64,000 nucleotides of DNA. Source: Phyto melanocephala (lineage: Eukaryota; Arthropoda; Insecta; Diptera; Rhinophoridae). Shown in pieces: positions 12,341 through 25,000 of the stretch. Made by a program: the position numbers and the translations under genes. The notes beneath the pieces were generated by a model. The model saw nothing but the letters and a program-made list of their open reading frames with translations, had not been told where the DNA came from and did not search any database. Each line of letters opens with the position of its first letter. Positions within the stretch are counted from its first letter, which is position 1. The stretch covers positions 129,932,895-129,996,894 of the forward strand of contig OW799234.1 of the NCBI GenBank assembly GCA_941918925.1, in the 5' to 3' direction.

Positions 12341-12730
12341 GTCAATTTAAAAAAAACGCAATTTTTGCGTCCCCGCACTTTACACTACTATTTTAGGTAA
12401 AAAAAAACAACAACAAAAAAATTTGAGAGTGATCAGCGAGGAATATGTAACAAAAAAACGTAATTCTCAAATTTGTATGTTTGTTTTTTGGTTTATTCAG
12501 AATGGTGTTTTGTTTCTCCCTCGGACTCCTTCCATACAAAAGCATGTCTCCCCCGTTAGAATTTTTAGAAACAAAATTAAATAAAATCCAGAAAAAAGTA
12601 AATAGGCAACACTTAATGACAGTTTTCGAATTATTGAGTTTCTTTCTTGTGTTTTCATTTGTTATAGCCGTCAAAACTGAATTAGTGCGAATTTGGTGTT
12701 GCAAAGAAAGGTTGTCCCCACAATTTGCAT
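12341..12730. other. Non-coding stretch
   Basis: Overlapping open frames on both strands (12393-12755 minus, 12481-12750 plus) have no recognisable domain. Nothing else was recognised. Confidence 0.45.
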
Positions 12731-13702
12731 TGAGCGTCACTTTTTTATAATTCAAGTAATATTACTAGTTTTCAATTTGCATTTAAATAAAGTAAATAAC
12801 GTAATGAAAGTGCAAACCTTAATTATTACAAAAGTGAAAAAGCGACAAAAAATCTTTGTAAAAAAGTGTGCATTTGCGCAGATTTTGTGAACACCATGGT
12901 AAGAGCGCGATAAAATTTCATGAGCGTCACGCTAATTTTTTTAAAAGTGAATATATTAAATGTAAAAAATTGAAGTTGACAATCATTGTTTACATGGTTT
13001 CAACTAATTTTTTTATAATTTGTGAGTTTGAGAAATAAATTGCATACGAAAAAAACCAGAAAAGGCAAATATTTCATGAGCATCACTTGTGATATATATT
13101 GCTTCATAGCTTAAAATGCTTAATTGTAATTTTATTTTTTAATTTTTAAGAGTAAAACAACAAAATTAATGGTGGCTGAATGAGCATAAAGATATCGAGA
13201 GCAAATAAAGCTCGATAAAGCGCGTAAGGTATAATCGTGGTATATTTGAGTTTAATCGTGCTTTTGCAACTTAAACCTCTGGGGGACCGGAAATTTATGC
13301 AACAGCCACAAGCTTAATTCAAAAGTGGTAAAAATTAATGAGAATAAAAAAAATACAAAGCCGCTTGTCATTTCATGAAGTTTATACAGATTCAGAATAA
13401 GAGTTCGAATGAAAATTTAAAAATTAAATTAAGTTAAGTTATTGTTTTGCGTCAAATTTTTACATATGTGTCTAAGTTTCTTCAAGACTTACTTCATTTT
13501 TTCTATTTATGTTAGAGACATCAAAAAATATGTATATGTTTAGTTTTGTATGAAAATTTTTGTTTTTTGAAGATTTTTTGTTTGTTTTTTACTTACTTTT
13601 TGTAAAAGAATAAACTTTTTTCGTTAAACTTTAAATATGGCATTATTTCTTGTTTACGTGCAACAAAATCTCTTGAGTGTCACAAAATATCTTGAGCGTC
13701 AC
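12731..13702 (+). repeat. Dispersed TGAGCGTCAC motifs (five copies)
   Basis: TGAGCGTCAC occurs at 12731-12740, 12922-12931 and 13693-13702, with one-base variants TGAGCATCAC at 13077-13086 and TGAGTGTCAC at 13674-13683. Three copies run into a T-rich tract. Most are preceded by TTCA or CTT. The motif is CpG-containing and was not noticed elsewhere in the window. No ORF or paired terminal repeat links the copies. The element type is unknown. Confidence 0.5.
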
Positions 13703-13971
13703 ACTTATTTTTTTTCCTTAAAACGCTTATAATTAATTTTTTTTTTTTAATTAATTGTTACAAGCCTATTACTTTGCAAGTAACCTCTAAGTGTAAGTCT
13801 TTTTTACCAAAAATTTACATATTTTCATCTTAAAATTTTAAAATAACTAGTTACTTTTAAAAAAATTAAAAATCAAGGTGAATCGTGATTTTGTGTTTAT
13901 AAACGAAAAGGTGATTTTCGCAAAAGTCAATCCGAAGAAACAAAAGAACATCGCAGTAAGCTCGATGTGTA

Positions 13972-14565
13972 CGTTTTTTTTTTTAAATTGACCCACATAC
14001 ATATAAACGTGGTGTACTGGGGCCAAATTACGGCATTCGATCACGATCGAAATTTTACTCGAACGATCGAGTTTGCTGTGCTTTAGGTATAGAAATTTAA
14101 ATTAGAATTTTCAAATTTCGATCACGTTCGAATGCCGTAATTTGCCCCCTGGTTAGAGTAAACGTGGCATCGAATCCCAGCTGAGCCAAAAAAAAAATTT
14201 TATTTCTTTTTTTATTTTTCAATTTTATATATTATTTATATTTTTATTACTTTTTTTTAATTTTTTTTTTTTAATTTTTTTTTTTAGTTTTATTTTGTAT
14301 TTAATATTTATTATTTAAATTTTTAATTTTTGTTAATTTTTTTTATGTCTTTTCTTTAATTTTTTTTTTACTGTTTTTCAATTTTGTTTTTATCTTTTTT
14401 TTATTTTTTTTTTTAATTTTACAATGGGATGATTTTATATATGTATGTTTTTTATTTATTTCATTTGAGATGTATAGTGATACAAACAATTGTTATTGCA
14501 CGACTACACCTTGTGAAAGGTATTTAAGATTCGGTACGGGCGAATATAGCACCCTTACTTGTTTT
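13972..14565 (-). mobile_element. Family B element, reversed, 5'-truncated (B2)
   Basis: Runs from ACATACATATAAACGTG through CTGGTTAGAGTAAACGTGGC and ATCGAATCCCAGCTGAGCC (tRNA-like module), a long T/A-only tract (14190-14420), GATACAAACAATTGTTATTG, to the reversed left end GATTCGGTACGGGCGAATAT and ACCCTTACTTG. The GTCY tract and right hairpin are missing. The palindrome carries a one-base change that spoils the stem. It is interrupted by a small inverted-repeat element at 14020-14148. Confidence 0.65.
14020..14148. mobile_element. 129-bp MITE inserted in family B element
   Basis: Terminal inverted repeats of about 36 bp agree at roughly 32 positions. The left begins GGGCCAAATTACGGCATTCG and the reversed right end begins GGGGCAAATTACGGCATTCG. 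Removing it restores the family B sequence CTGGTTAGAG, since CTG(G) is present on both sides (14017-14020 and 14149-14152). This suggests a 3- or 4-bp target duplication. The centre is not palindromic. The superfamily was not identified. Confidence 0.75.
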
Positions 14566-15837
14566 TAATTTATTATTTTTCTCTCCACAAGTTTATTAAA
14601 AATTTTTAATCAAATTTTTTTAAGCTTATAGAGATTAAAAAAAAGTTAATTTTACATGAAAAAATTAAAAAAAAAATTCTCAGATTTAAAAATAAGTCTT
14701 GTTTTACATATAATCTTAATAACGACACTTATGGTGTAAAAATAGAAAGGTACAAAACAATATAATTTATTTAAATAAAATCTCAAACAACTAAAATATT
14801 CCAAATACGTTTTTTTGATAGAACAGATATTAAGACCAACATTTTAAATTCCTATTATAGCAACAAAATATCTTAGAAAAATCACCATCACCCACCTTTT
14901 CGTTCGTTTAATTGTGTACATGTTCCTAGTCTACGCAACAATGAAAATTTTTATTAGAAAATTGCCTAAGGCCAAAGAAAATAAAATAAATGTACGTACC
15001 CCTATACATATATTACTTTAAGCTTTTAATTTGAGATGTTGTGCAATAGTATTAGTAATTGCAATTAAAAATATTTCAAAATAAAATTAATAAACAAACA
15101 AAATGAATAATTGTAGCTTAACGTGTATATTTTTTTCCAGGGACAAGTTGTTTCTTTTAACTTGTTCTGTTTAAAATTATAATAACACCTTGTTGTCATT
15201 GTATACCTTTAGGCGTACAACATGTTTAGCAAAAAAAAAACATTCAACTTTAATTAAATTTGAAAATGAAAATGAACGTAATATGAAGTAAGACTGCAGG
15301 TTGTAAACTTCCACAAGAAGAAATAAATAATAACAACAAAGTATGACTTCCTTTAAAATCAATTTTTAATAAAAATACTTATCAAATTTACTTAATATCC
15401 TTTTGGATATTGAAAAAAAAAATAATAATATAAAAATTACAATTTAAATATGAAAACGCGAAAATACCAAACGGTGTATCTAACAAGGGGCCCTCAACTT
15501 ATCAGTTGATTTCTAGTATAATTTATGAGATTGTCAAACACGTTATAGGCAGTTAAAAATCCTCTCTATATTGCAGTGACTTGATTAAAGGCATCTTACT
15601 AACAAATCTGTCAATTCACTATTAAGTTGTGCTGCTGATTACTACCTTATCCACAACCAATGCAAAAATTAAATGGCTACGGGTACTGAACACTTACTTT
15701 TAGAAAAATATATTCAATATATGGAAGGAGTATATTTTAAAAGACACAATAAGTTAAAACAAAACAGTCTTAGAGGATAATTTTTCTACTATTTGTATGA
15801 AATCTTAATGGCTTTTAAATAAGGCAGAAATATTCTG
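14566..15837. other. AT-rich non-coding stretch
   Basis: No recognisable element or gene. The minus-strand frame at 15177-15362 has no domain. Confidence 0.5.
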
Positions 15838-15886
15838 GCTAAATTTCATCCACTTAGCTTTTTTATTCGAGCTCTATAGTACTTCA

Positions 15887-15924
<38 letters not shown>

Positions 15925-16073
15925 GGATGGATATAACTATTTCGTCCTAAAAAAATTAGGACTATTAAAACATAAATATTACGGAGTTCAAAATTAATAT
16001 TTCGATGTGTTACAAACGAAATGACAAAATAAATATACTGCCACACTATTTATTTTGGTGGTGGGTGTAAAAA
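15838..16073 (+). repeat. Family A 3'-end relic (A6)
   Basis: Contains GAGCTCTATAGTACTTCAAC, an expanded (GACA)n tract at 15892-15927, ATATTTCGATGTGTTACAAA, CGAAATGACAAAATAAATAT and the decayed hairpin GCCACAC/GGTGGTGGGTGTA. This is the right 230 bp of a family A element. The tandem 288-bp units and left end are absent. Confidence 0.65.
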
Positions 16074-16602
16074 TACATTAAATCCCTAAAGTTTCTTTTA
16101 AAATTCTTAGCATTAACAAAAGTATATTTTTGTGTCCATGCTGAAAATGCAAAATATAAAATGAAAAACTTTTAGTAGCTAATTAAGTTTATTTTGGGTT
16201 ATTTAAGCTCATTAAGCTTACTTTGGCAAATTTCGTATTAACAGAGAAGACAAAATATATTTTTAGATCTTTAAGAGTTTTGTTTTAATTTTGCAATATT
16301 TAAGATGCAGAAAATTTAATTTATTCTACAGTGAAGTGTATTTATTTTAAATTTTATGTTTTTTTTAACAAACTTTTTATTTTGTTTGAATCAAAATCCA
16401 AATGTTACAATCATAAAAATATTTTCCAAATGTTTTTATTGTCTTGTACACAAGAACGATACAAGTATGATGTATTTAATGCAGAAGTATATTTCCTTTC
16501 CTTTCATTTTTATTTGGCCTTAATCACCACTGCATATTTGTTTAAAAGTAAAATTACTAAATTTAAAAATTTGCATCGAAAGTGTATTTTACAACAATAG
16601 TA
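16074..16602. other. AT-rich non-coding stretch
   Basis: The 89-codon open frame at 16331-16600 has a composition typical of A/T-rich random sequence and no domain. No repeat ends were seen. Confidence 0.5.
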
Positions 16603-17610
16603 AAAACAAGTAAAATCTATTTTCGGCCGTGTCGAATCTGATAATACCCTTCACCGTCATGTAGTTAGGTAAGTAGTAAGTTAATTGTATTCTACTAGTA
16701 AAACCCTTTTATTGATAAAAAAAATTTGCTCCGTCATGTCATTTCAGACGCCATCTTGAATTTTACACTCTTTTATAGATAACTATATTGTACTGGTGGA
16801 GCTAATATTCTGAGGGTTAAGGGGACAAAGTTGTAAGTACTATATTTAATTTATATATTTGCCATTTGCTCTAGGACGCCATCTTGAATTTTTTTCTTCT
16901 CATATATAACCATATTTTTATATTTAAGACCTTTGCTTTGATCCCCATATTCGCTCTCTTGGTTGTATAGTAACTGAAAAATAACTATTTTCGTTTGTAA
17001 ATTTTAGGAAAAACACCGAAGCAGTTGCACTTTGGTGTTGATATCTCAGTTGGTTTCAAAACAATTTGTAAGTTTTTCTTAAAAATAATTTCTGAGATTA
17101 CGGCTTATAATTCGGTATTTAAAGCATGTGTTTTCAAAAATTTTTTGCCTATGACTTTGCAAATCAGAGTCCAATTGGTCCAAAATTTTTCATGAGTATC
17201 TCCAAAGGCATACCAAATTTACAAATAGTAGCAACAGTGTCTTTAAATTATCCTAGGGCCGGAAAATTTTAAGTTTTGTGGTACAAATTAGCGAAAAAAC
17301 AGAGGCAGTCGTGTTTATTTGCCCATATCTCAAAAAGTGATACAGCGATTATGCTGATTTACAATACCTATCTGCTCCCGAATCTTTGTGATATTTTGGT
17401 GCCCCACTCAAATCTTTTCGATGTCGCAGGGCTTCAAAAAGTTGATTTCAACATACACACGGACAGACAGATGGACAGACGAATTACGCTTAATCAACTC
17501 CCCTATTCACAAGCTTTCAGAAAATATATACTTTATGGGGTCGCAAATCAATATTGTAGAAATTGCATACAGAATGACCCTTTTACAGTGCCGTGTGAAG
17601 GGTATAAAAA
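16603..17610 (+). mobile_element. Family C element, full length (C1)
   Basis: Left end AAAACAAGTAAAATCTAT, palindrome TTCGGCCGTGTCGAAT, then TACCCTTCACCGTC. The body has two GACGCCATCTTGAATTTT modules 127 bp apart (16748 and 16875). After that come GGAAAAACACCGAAGC, TATCTCAGTTGGTTTC and TTATCCTAGGGCCGGAAA. The right part matches family B: TTGATTTCAACATACACACG, GGACAGACAGATGGACAGAC, CTTTATGGGGTCGCAAAT and GTGTGAAGGGTATAAAAA. It has no coding capacity. The right and left ends are shared with family B while the interior is not. Confidence 0.65.
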
Positions 17611-19356
17611 CAAAGTTTCTTTTACAAGATCAGTATAACTACTAGAAAACTGTACAGGCGACTTAAAAAAATTCCAGCAACTAAATTAATAAAAAACAAA
17701 TTAAATTTCCCTTTTACAAATATGAATTCATTTCACTTCTGCTTTTAAGTACTTTTTTGACTTTCGCACTATTATTCTGCCAGACTGTGGTCTAATTAGT
17801 GGCTTAAAGTTTTAGTTGTTGCAATTTTTTGTCTTACTAACAAGAAACGGACGTAAAGAATGTTTGTGGTAATGTTTAACTGTCTCCGCAAGAATCATCT
17901 TGATAATTGTGTTGTAGCTAATTAGTAACTCTAAGGGTATGGTTTTGCTTATTTTGTAATTATTATTTCAAGCAATTTTATTGATTGGTTTATGCAGAAA
18001 AACAAAACTGAAAACAAGAAAATGACAAAAATAAAAATGAAATAAGGTTGAATAGTTTGCAGAGAAATTAACCCATTAAAAAATTAAGGCACAAAGTGTT
18101 AGTAGTTTCTTAAACTGTGGGTATTCGAAATAATTTTTGTATTTCCCTTAATTTGACGACCACATGGCACTCGTTGACTTTTAAATTAAAAAACACGATA
18201 TCTACACTTAAACAAAATAGTTAATGTCCACTAATTTCTTGATTTATAGGCAGTTCTCAAAGCAACTGCCTTTTTATAAAAAAAACTATCAAAAAAATTA
18301 TTTTCTTTATGAAAATTCTCAATCAACTCTTTATTTATTTAGTCCTAGGAGATTGAATAAAATGTCCCCAAATGTACAATTATTAGAGGGTTACATAACA
18401 AAACTACAATGTCTAGAGTACTGTCCGTCTTACGTAATTTGGGTTTGCCTTTGCCATGTCATTTGTTGTACACAAACAAAAACAAGATATTCATTTTATG
18501 ACTATTTTATGCATGCAATGCACACATACACATCCCAACAAAAATTGTTGTAGTTGTAAACGTTAATACGAGTCTTAAACTGAACGCATTTATTTACATA
18601 AAAATGGTAGTAAAAACTATTACTAACTTTAAAGCACAAACGTATAATTACACTTAACAAAATCTTTGTTAATATTAGACACGCCGAAATATTTGTCAAC
18701 TTAATGGGCGCAAAAGCAAGTCTTTTATAATTAAAAAAACAAACAACATTTTAAGACGAAAGGATGTTGTTGTACGTTTGTTGTATGCACTCATCTTTAC
18801 TTATACAGCTGATTTAAATATATATTTTTTTAAATGTATAGTGAACTAAATGTTATTTTTTTACTCATATTAACACTCATATCCATGCAGTCGAAAACAT
18901 AAAAATTCTACAAAAAAAAAATTATTGGAACAAGACCTTAACTCATGACACTTTTCTAAAGAACTCTTGACCCTAGCATCTGTTTATGTAATCTGCTTAT
19001 ATGTATAAAAATGTGGCACAAGTTAGTGCATATATATTTTTTAATGCATGTAATGTGTATATAAGCAGCATTACCCTGCAATTCTGGAAAAAAAAAGAGA
19101 TTAAGTAATATTGCCGCGTCTGTAGTGGGACTCCTCTGCTTGCAGTATTTTAGGTATGTACCACTTCACGAGTAAAAAAATTGTGTGTCGTTCAACTTCC
19201 AAGATCAGCAGCGCAAAACAATAAATATGTACTTCACGACAATGAATATGATTTAATTAAACTTAGTTGCTACACCAACAAAATTTACTTAATGACAAAA
19301 ATCAAATTTAATCCAGTAGAAGCCAAATAGTCATTCAAGTAACAACTTTGTAGGAA
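17611..19356. other. AT-rich non-coding stretch
   Basis: The open frame at 18224-18553 and the minus frame at 18502-18699 show no recognisable domain and no splice context I would trust. Nothing else stands out. Confidence 0.45.
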
Positions 19357-19585
19357 GACGTTTATGATTTCACAAATAACACAGATATGAATGTAGGAAA
19401 GTGTGCCACCTCTGCGAACATCACTCATTAAACCACCAGCCAGAATTAGACACAAATTCAAGCATCATTCAGTCACTCGTAAATCTCTTTTCCCGCTTGG
19501 AAAAGACGTTTTTGATTTTACAAATTACACATTTCCGAATGTAGGAAGGTCTGCCACCTGTACAAGTATAACTCATTAAACCACC
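19357..19585 (-). repeat. Gap-free 81-bp direct repeat with a shared reading frame
   Basis: Copies at 19357-19437 and 19505-19585 (offset 148 bp) align over 81 bp without gaps at about 66 of 81 positions. On the minus strand both translate without a stop over 27 codons. The peptides share GGLMS, then GG, SYI, CVIC and NV in the same spacing (17 of 27 identical), including a CxxC pair. The offset is not a multiple of three, so they would not lie in one frame. The peptide family was not recognised. It could be a relic of a repeated exon or a coincidence in duplicated non-coding DNA. Confidence 0.45.
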
Positions 19586-19845
19586 GTCCTTTATGTCTTG
19601 AAAACACAATAACACCCAGAAACGAAAGTGAATAAAGCCACAGGCACCACGTGGTCTCCAATAAAGTCTCACCAAAAGTCAGCATAGAACAAGTTATAGG
19701 TGCTTACTGGTAACTGTGGTAAAATTAAAACAAATCTCTAACCAGCCATATTTGTTAATAACACCTCTTTACCAATAGCTGCTAATAACACTAAGAAGTG
19801 ATCACTCCGCCGATATATCACACATTAATTTACGACAGTAAATAT
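19586..19845. other. Non-coding stretch
   Basis: The minus-strand frame 19469-19675 extends from the second 81-bp copy into this stretch. No domain recognised. Confidence 0.4.
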
Positions 19846-21110
19846 AACAAGTAAGAGCACTATATTCGGCTGTGCCGAATCTTCTATACCCACCACCAAT
19901 TTCGTGTACATTTAAAGCACAATATTTATTATTTTGTTTATCGCTATGGAATAATCTCTTTAAAATAAAGTATGTATCACTTTCTTTGTAGACGGTGGTT
20001 AAATTTTAAGGGCCCATGTTGAAGGTGAACTTCACCTAGTCTTTAAATTTGTTTTCTGCATTTCATTTGACATTTCTCAATATCAAACTTACTCAATTTG
20101 ATCCGTGGAAAGATACGCAAATGAGCAACGCTTTATAGTTATTCAGGTTTTTTATAAAAATGGGCGTTCAAATCAAAATGCATTTTGTGCACTTCTTGAT
20201 TGTTTGAGCATCAACATTGTCATTGAAAATTTGGACCATCAGATAGAGAAGTAAAAGTGAGCGTGGCACCTTAATTTTTTGGCACAGCAATGACATTGCC
20301 TAGAGGGATATACGCAGCGAATTATATCATCATACCTCTAATCTTGGCGGTTTTATGAGCTTTTAAATTTCATTAACGGTAGATAACGTGAAAAGTGGGC
20401 GTTATAGTAGGCGTGTCAAAGTTGTTCTTGCTCATGAGTACAACTTAGGTGTTTCAATATAGTCCTTTATTATTCCAAAATCTTTATTAATAGAGAAATT
20501 ATATGAATTTTAGGTAAAACGTTATATGGGAGGTGGGCGTAAAAGTAGGCGTGGCACATTGATTTTTCGTCACAGAAAAGCCTCTCACCAAAAAGCAAAG
20601 TGTGCAAAATTTCAGAGTCGTGCATCCAATTTTGTTGCTTTTATGACGTTTTTGTTTTTAAATATACCGAAGAAGACACTGTGCGGTATAAATTTTCGCA
20701 CATTTTGATCGATAACTTCTTTCCTAATGCATAGATTTAGGTAATTTTAGGTGAGAAATATTGCTTTTACTCAGGAAATATATATTCGAAGTTCATGAGC
20801 CTACGTTAATGCGTTTGGACACAATTCCATTTTTTTCGATGTTCGACGGACCCGTTTTTTTCGACCTACTCTTGCTTTGCGAGCTATACCTCTCTTCCTA
20901 ATATTCCGATTTAGCCCATTTTTAATAATAAACAAAATTTGAGCCCCCTATCTTTTTCGGTGCGACCTCTATCGTGCTTTCAACAGACGGACAGACGGAT
21001 TCAGAATATATATACTTTATGGGGTCTAAAATGGATATTTCGATGTGTTACAAACGGAATGACAAAATGGATATACCCCCCCCCCATTTTTTTGGTGGCG
21101 GGTATAAAAA
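19846..21110 (+). mobile_element. Family A element with internal deletion (A1)
   Basis: Left end AACAAGTAAGAGCAC, palindrome ATTCGGCTGTGCCGAAT, TATACCCACCACCAA. The 5' body matches 57343-59798 until GTGCACTTC, then jumps to GAGCATCAACATTGTCATTG, skipping about 200 bp. Only part of the tandem-unit region is kept (GTGGGCGTTATAGTAGGCG near 20396, GGTGGGCGTAAAAGTAGGCG near 20529). The GTCY tract is reduced to GACGGACAGACGG. The right end has a run of about ten C, then GGTGGCGGGTATAAAAA. The open frame 20526-20708 falls on the CpG-rich modules and is not a gene. Confidence 0.8.
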
Positions 21111-22181
21111 AGGATCGACTTAAAAAAAAATTAAAAAGGGAACCCTACATTCGGCTAAAAAAAATATTTTCTTTAATGTGATACCAAAATATTTTAAGGC
21201 CAACTTTTTTCGGGTTCGGTCTATTATACACCCGAATATAAATTATTTTACTTTCCATAGATTTCGTTTAACATAATTTAAATTTACTACCATTTATCTT
21301 ACTTAGCCGAAATAATATGACAGCTATCTCCCTAGTGGATCACAAAAGCACCGATTATGGCCTAGAGCCTAGGTTACTAAAACTTTAAATAAAGAAATAC
21401 AAAAATGTTTTTAATCATGCAAAATTAATCCATTATTTTCATCTAATTATTTTAACAATAATAATACGCTTGTCGATAAAAAAAAAAAACACACACACAC
21501 ACAACTGCAGGGTTTCGAGTAGACAATATGGTATATGTAGGATCATAGTTTATTTTCAATGTACGTATGAAGAGGTACTTAATGCAACAACATAAACATC
21601 AAGATTTAACAAGCATACACTAAAAAAAATTATAGTGCACAACAGTATTATTGTTTCGTATCACTTTTTTTGTCGAAAATGGTATTGAAATTCGAAAAAT
21701 GCTTTAACAAAAATCTTAATCAGATGAAATAAATTTAAGACCTGCTGTCTCATCTGCGTTTAGGGATACATATGAATTTGGTGTACAAATCAACCGATTT
21801 TCTAGCCCTTTGTCTTTGTTGTTGGCAAAATTTTCAAATTAACCATTTTTTATATTTAGTTATTTTTCTTATCTTTGTATTTAGAAATTTTCTTAAAATC
21901 CATTAAAAACCCCAAATAGTGTATATTATATTATTGCATTTAATTTGGTTGCATATTAACACAGTGCCATCCTAATTTTTAAGCCTTTATTCGTATATAA
22001 AAATATCTTTGTTATGTTGCAAAATTATAGTAAAAATCTGTATGAGGTTACGAATGTCATAATTTGTATGCAAAATATGCAAAACCAAAGAGATCACAAA
22101 CAAAAACGAAATTCAATGGCTGGTTGGGTATATTCTTTTTATTTTTAAAACAACAATAAAAAACTATAAGAGTGAAGTGGA
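21111..22181. other. AT-rich non-coding stretch
   Basis: Contains a (CA)n microsatellite at about 21491-21503. No gene or element ends recognised. Confidence 0.5.
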
Positions 22182-22560
22182 ACAAAAACCAGCGTTGTCA
22201 ACTTTAAAATTTCAAAAAGCACCTAAACCCCTAAAAAAGCGCGTAATTTTCATAAAAAATCACTGAGTTTAAAATGTGTACAAATTTAACTTTACATTTG
22301 CTAATATAATCATTACTTAAAAAAAATTAAAGCTTTTAGATGCCAGTTGCCCCCTAAAATAAATTATTTTACAAATGGCAATAAGACTGGAGTTTTGATT
22401 AATATCGATAATCGAAATACAAGTCTGAAGATATTCTGTTCTTTATATTATTAGGCCAAAACATCCAAATGTACTATCAATGCAAATATTAACCTTATCA
22501 GGGTGTCAAATTGTGCTCTAAAAAATTTTAAAATGAAAAGTATTTGCATATTAATTTCTC

Positions 22561-25000
22561 TTTTTATACCCGCCACCAAAAAAATGGTGGGGGTATATTC
22601 ATTTTGTCATTCCGTTTGTAACACATCGAAATATCCATTTTAGACCCCATAAAGTATATATATTCTGAATCAGGGTTTGATTTTATGACGATCTAGCTAT
22701 GTCCGTCCGTCTGTCCGTCTGTCCGTCTGTCCGTCTGTCCGTCTGTCCGTCTGTTGAAAGCACGATAGAGGTCGCACCGAAAAAGCTAGGGGGCTCAAAT
22801 TTTGCCAGAATCTTTCTTATAGACAAGGTTTGTTTGGTATTGAAAATGGGCTAAATCGGAATATTAGGAAGAGAGTTATAGCTCGAAAAGCAAGAGTAGG
22901 TCGAAAAACCGTGTCCTTCAAACATCGAATAAAATGGAATTGTGTCCAAACGCATTAACGTAGACTCATGAAACTTCGAATATATATTTCCTGAGTAAAA
23001 ACAATATTTTTCCCCGAAAATTATCTAAATCTATGCATTAGGAGAGGAGTTATCGATCAAAATGTACGAAAATTTATACCGCACAGTGTATTTTTCGGTA
23101 TATTTAAAAACAAAAACGTCATAAAAGCAACAAAATTAGATGTACGACTCTGAAATTTTGCAAACTTTGCTTATTGGTGAGACGCTTTTTTGTAACGGAA
23201 AATCAATGTACCACGCCCACTTTTACGCCCACCTCCCATATAACGTTTTACCCAAAATTCATATAATTTCTCAATTTATGTAGATTTTGGAATAATAAAG
23301 GGCTATGTTGAAACATCTCAGTTGTACTCATTCGAAAATACAACTTTGACACGCCCACTATAACGCCCACTTTTCACGTTATCTACCGTTAATGAAATTT
23401 AAAAGCTCATAAAACCGCCAAAATTAGAGGTATGATGATCAAATTCGCTACGTATATCCTTTTAGGCAATGTCATTACTGCGCCAGAAAATTAAGGCGCC
23501 ACGCCCACTTTTACGCCCACCTCCCATATAACGTTTTACTTAAAATTCATATAATTCCTCTATTAATAAAGATTTTGGAATAATAAAGGACTATATTGAA
23601 ACACCTAAGTTGTACTCATTCGCAAAAATAACTTTGACACGCCTACTATAACGCCCACTTTTCACGTTATATACCGTTAATGAAATTTAAAAGCTCATAA
23701 AACCGCCAAAATAAGAGGTATGATGATAAAATTTGCTACGTATATCCCCCTAGGAAATGTCATTACTGTGCTAGAAAATTGAGTTGCCACGCCCACTTTT
23801 ACGCCCACCTCCCAAATAACGTTTTACTCAAAATTCCTCTAATTTCTCTATTAATAATGATTTTGGAATAATAAAGGGCTATATTGAAACACCTAAGTTG
23901 AACTCATTCGCCAAAATAACTTTGAGACGCCTACTATAACGCCCACTTTTCACGTAATCTACCGTTAATGAAATTTAAAAGCTCATAAAACCGCCAAAAT
24001 TAGAGGTATGATGATCAAATTTGCTGTGTATATCCTTCTAATCAATGTTATTGTTGTGCCAAATAGTTTAGGTGACACGGCCACTTTAACGCCTACCTTC
24101 CATACAACGGCTTACCTTAAATTCATGTAATTTCTCTATTGACAAAGTTTTTGGGAAAATAAAGGGCTATATTGAAATATTTAAGTTGTATTTATTAGTA
24201 GAAACTTTATTGACACAGCTACTTTAACACACTTTCATTGAATTTCATTTCATTTAAGGACCGATGTTGTATTTAAATAAAACACAAATTATTTAGGATA
24301 TTATTATTTCTTTTTATAATGATAATATTTGTATGGTTCAATTATGTATTTAACAAAATATCGGCCAAATGGCCCCCCCCATCCTTGGCGCCACTCCTCT
24401 ATCTGATGGTCCAAATTTTCAATGACAATGTTGATGCTCAATTATTGGGCATGATGATAAGTCGAGGATGACTGCTCTTTTGCCACACTATCGCAAAAAA
24501 CAGCAATAGTTCCCATTCAACGAACTAAGAAGGCATTCACAGATTTTCTAACATTTTATACAGACCTGTTTTGCAGAAATTTAAATATTTTTTACAATTC
24601 TCCCGATTGTGGACGAATTTGAACGATTATGTTGATCAAAAGAATTACGAAGTGCACAAAATGCATTTTGATTTGAACGCCCATTTTTATAAAAAACCTG
24701 AATAACTTTAAAGCGTTGCTCATTTGCGTATCTTTCCACGGATCAAAATGAGTAAGTTTGAGATTGATAAATGTCAAGTGAAATGCAGAAAACAAACTTA
24801 AAGACTAGGTGTAGTTCACCTTCAACATGGGCCCTTAAAATTTAACCACCCTCTACAAAGAAAGTGATACATATTTTATTATAAAGAGATTATTCCATAA
24901 TGATTAACAAAATAATAAATAATGTGCTTTAAATGTACACAAAATTGGTGGTGGGTATAAAAGATTCGGCACAGCCGAATATAGTGCTCTTACTTGTTTT
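22561..25000 (-). mobile_element. Family A element, full length, reversed (A2)
   Basis: Reads from the right hairpin TATACCCGCCACCA/TGGTGGGGGTATA through the CATTCCGTTTGTAACACATC segment, CCCCATAAAGTATATATATT, the (GTCC GTCT)6 tract at 22701-22754, and tandem units whose CTCC landmarks fall at 23233, 23521, 23809 and 24097, exactly 288 bp apart. It ends with the left terminus, AATATAGTGCTCTTACTTG on this strand. It appears nearly identical to 57343-59798 throughout, including the same 67-codon open frame. Length is 2440 bp against 2456 there, a difference of 16 bp that equals two GTCCGTCT units. It has no credible transposase, so it is mobilised in trans. Confidence 0.85.
22701..22754 (-). 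repeat. (GTCCGTCT)6 microsatellite in A2
   Basis: Six 8-bp GTCCGTCT units after one GTCC. This is the GTCY-type tract known as a proto-microsatellite of dipteran mini-me elements. The matching tract of the 57343 copy has eight units. Confidence 0.85.

Noticed and set aside
12393..12755. 120-codon minus frame overlapping an 89-codon plus frame
   Set aside because: No domain, coding-like composition or splice context; A/T-rich chance frames beside a family C relic.
17276..17638. Two overlapping plus-strand frames of 120 and 85 codons
   Set aside because: They cover the GTCY tract and right end of a family C element, which is repeated in non-coding form elsewhere.
20526..20708. 60-codon frame also seen at 62634-62816
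   Set aside because: Both lie at the same place in the 3' body of family A; similarity is due to repeat copies, with no domain.
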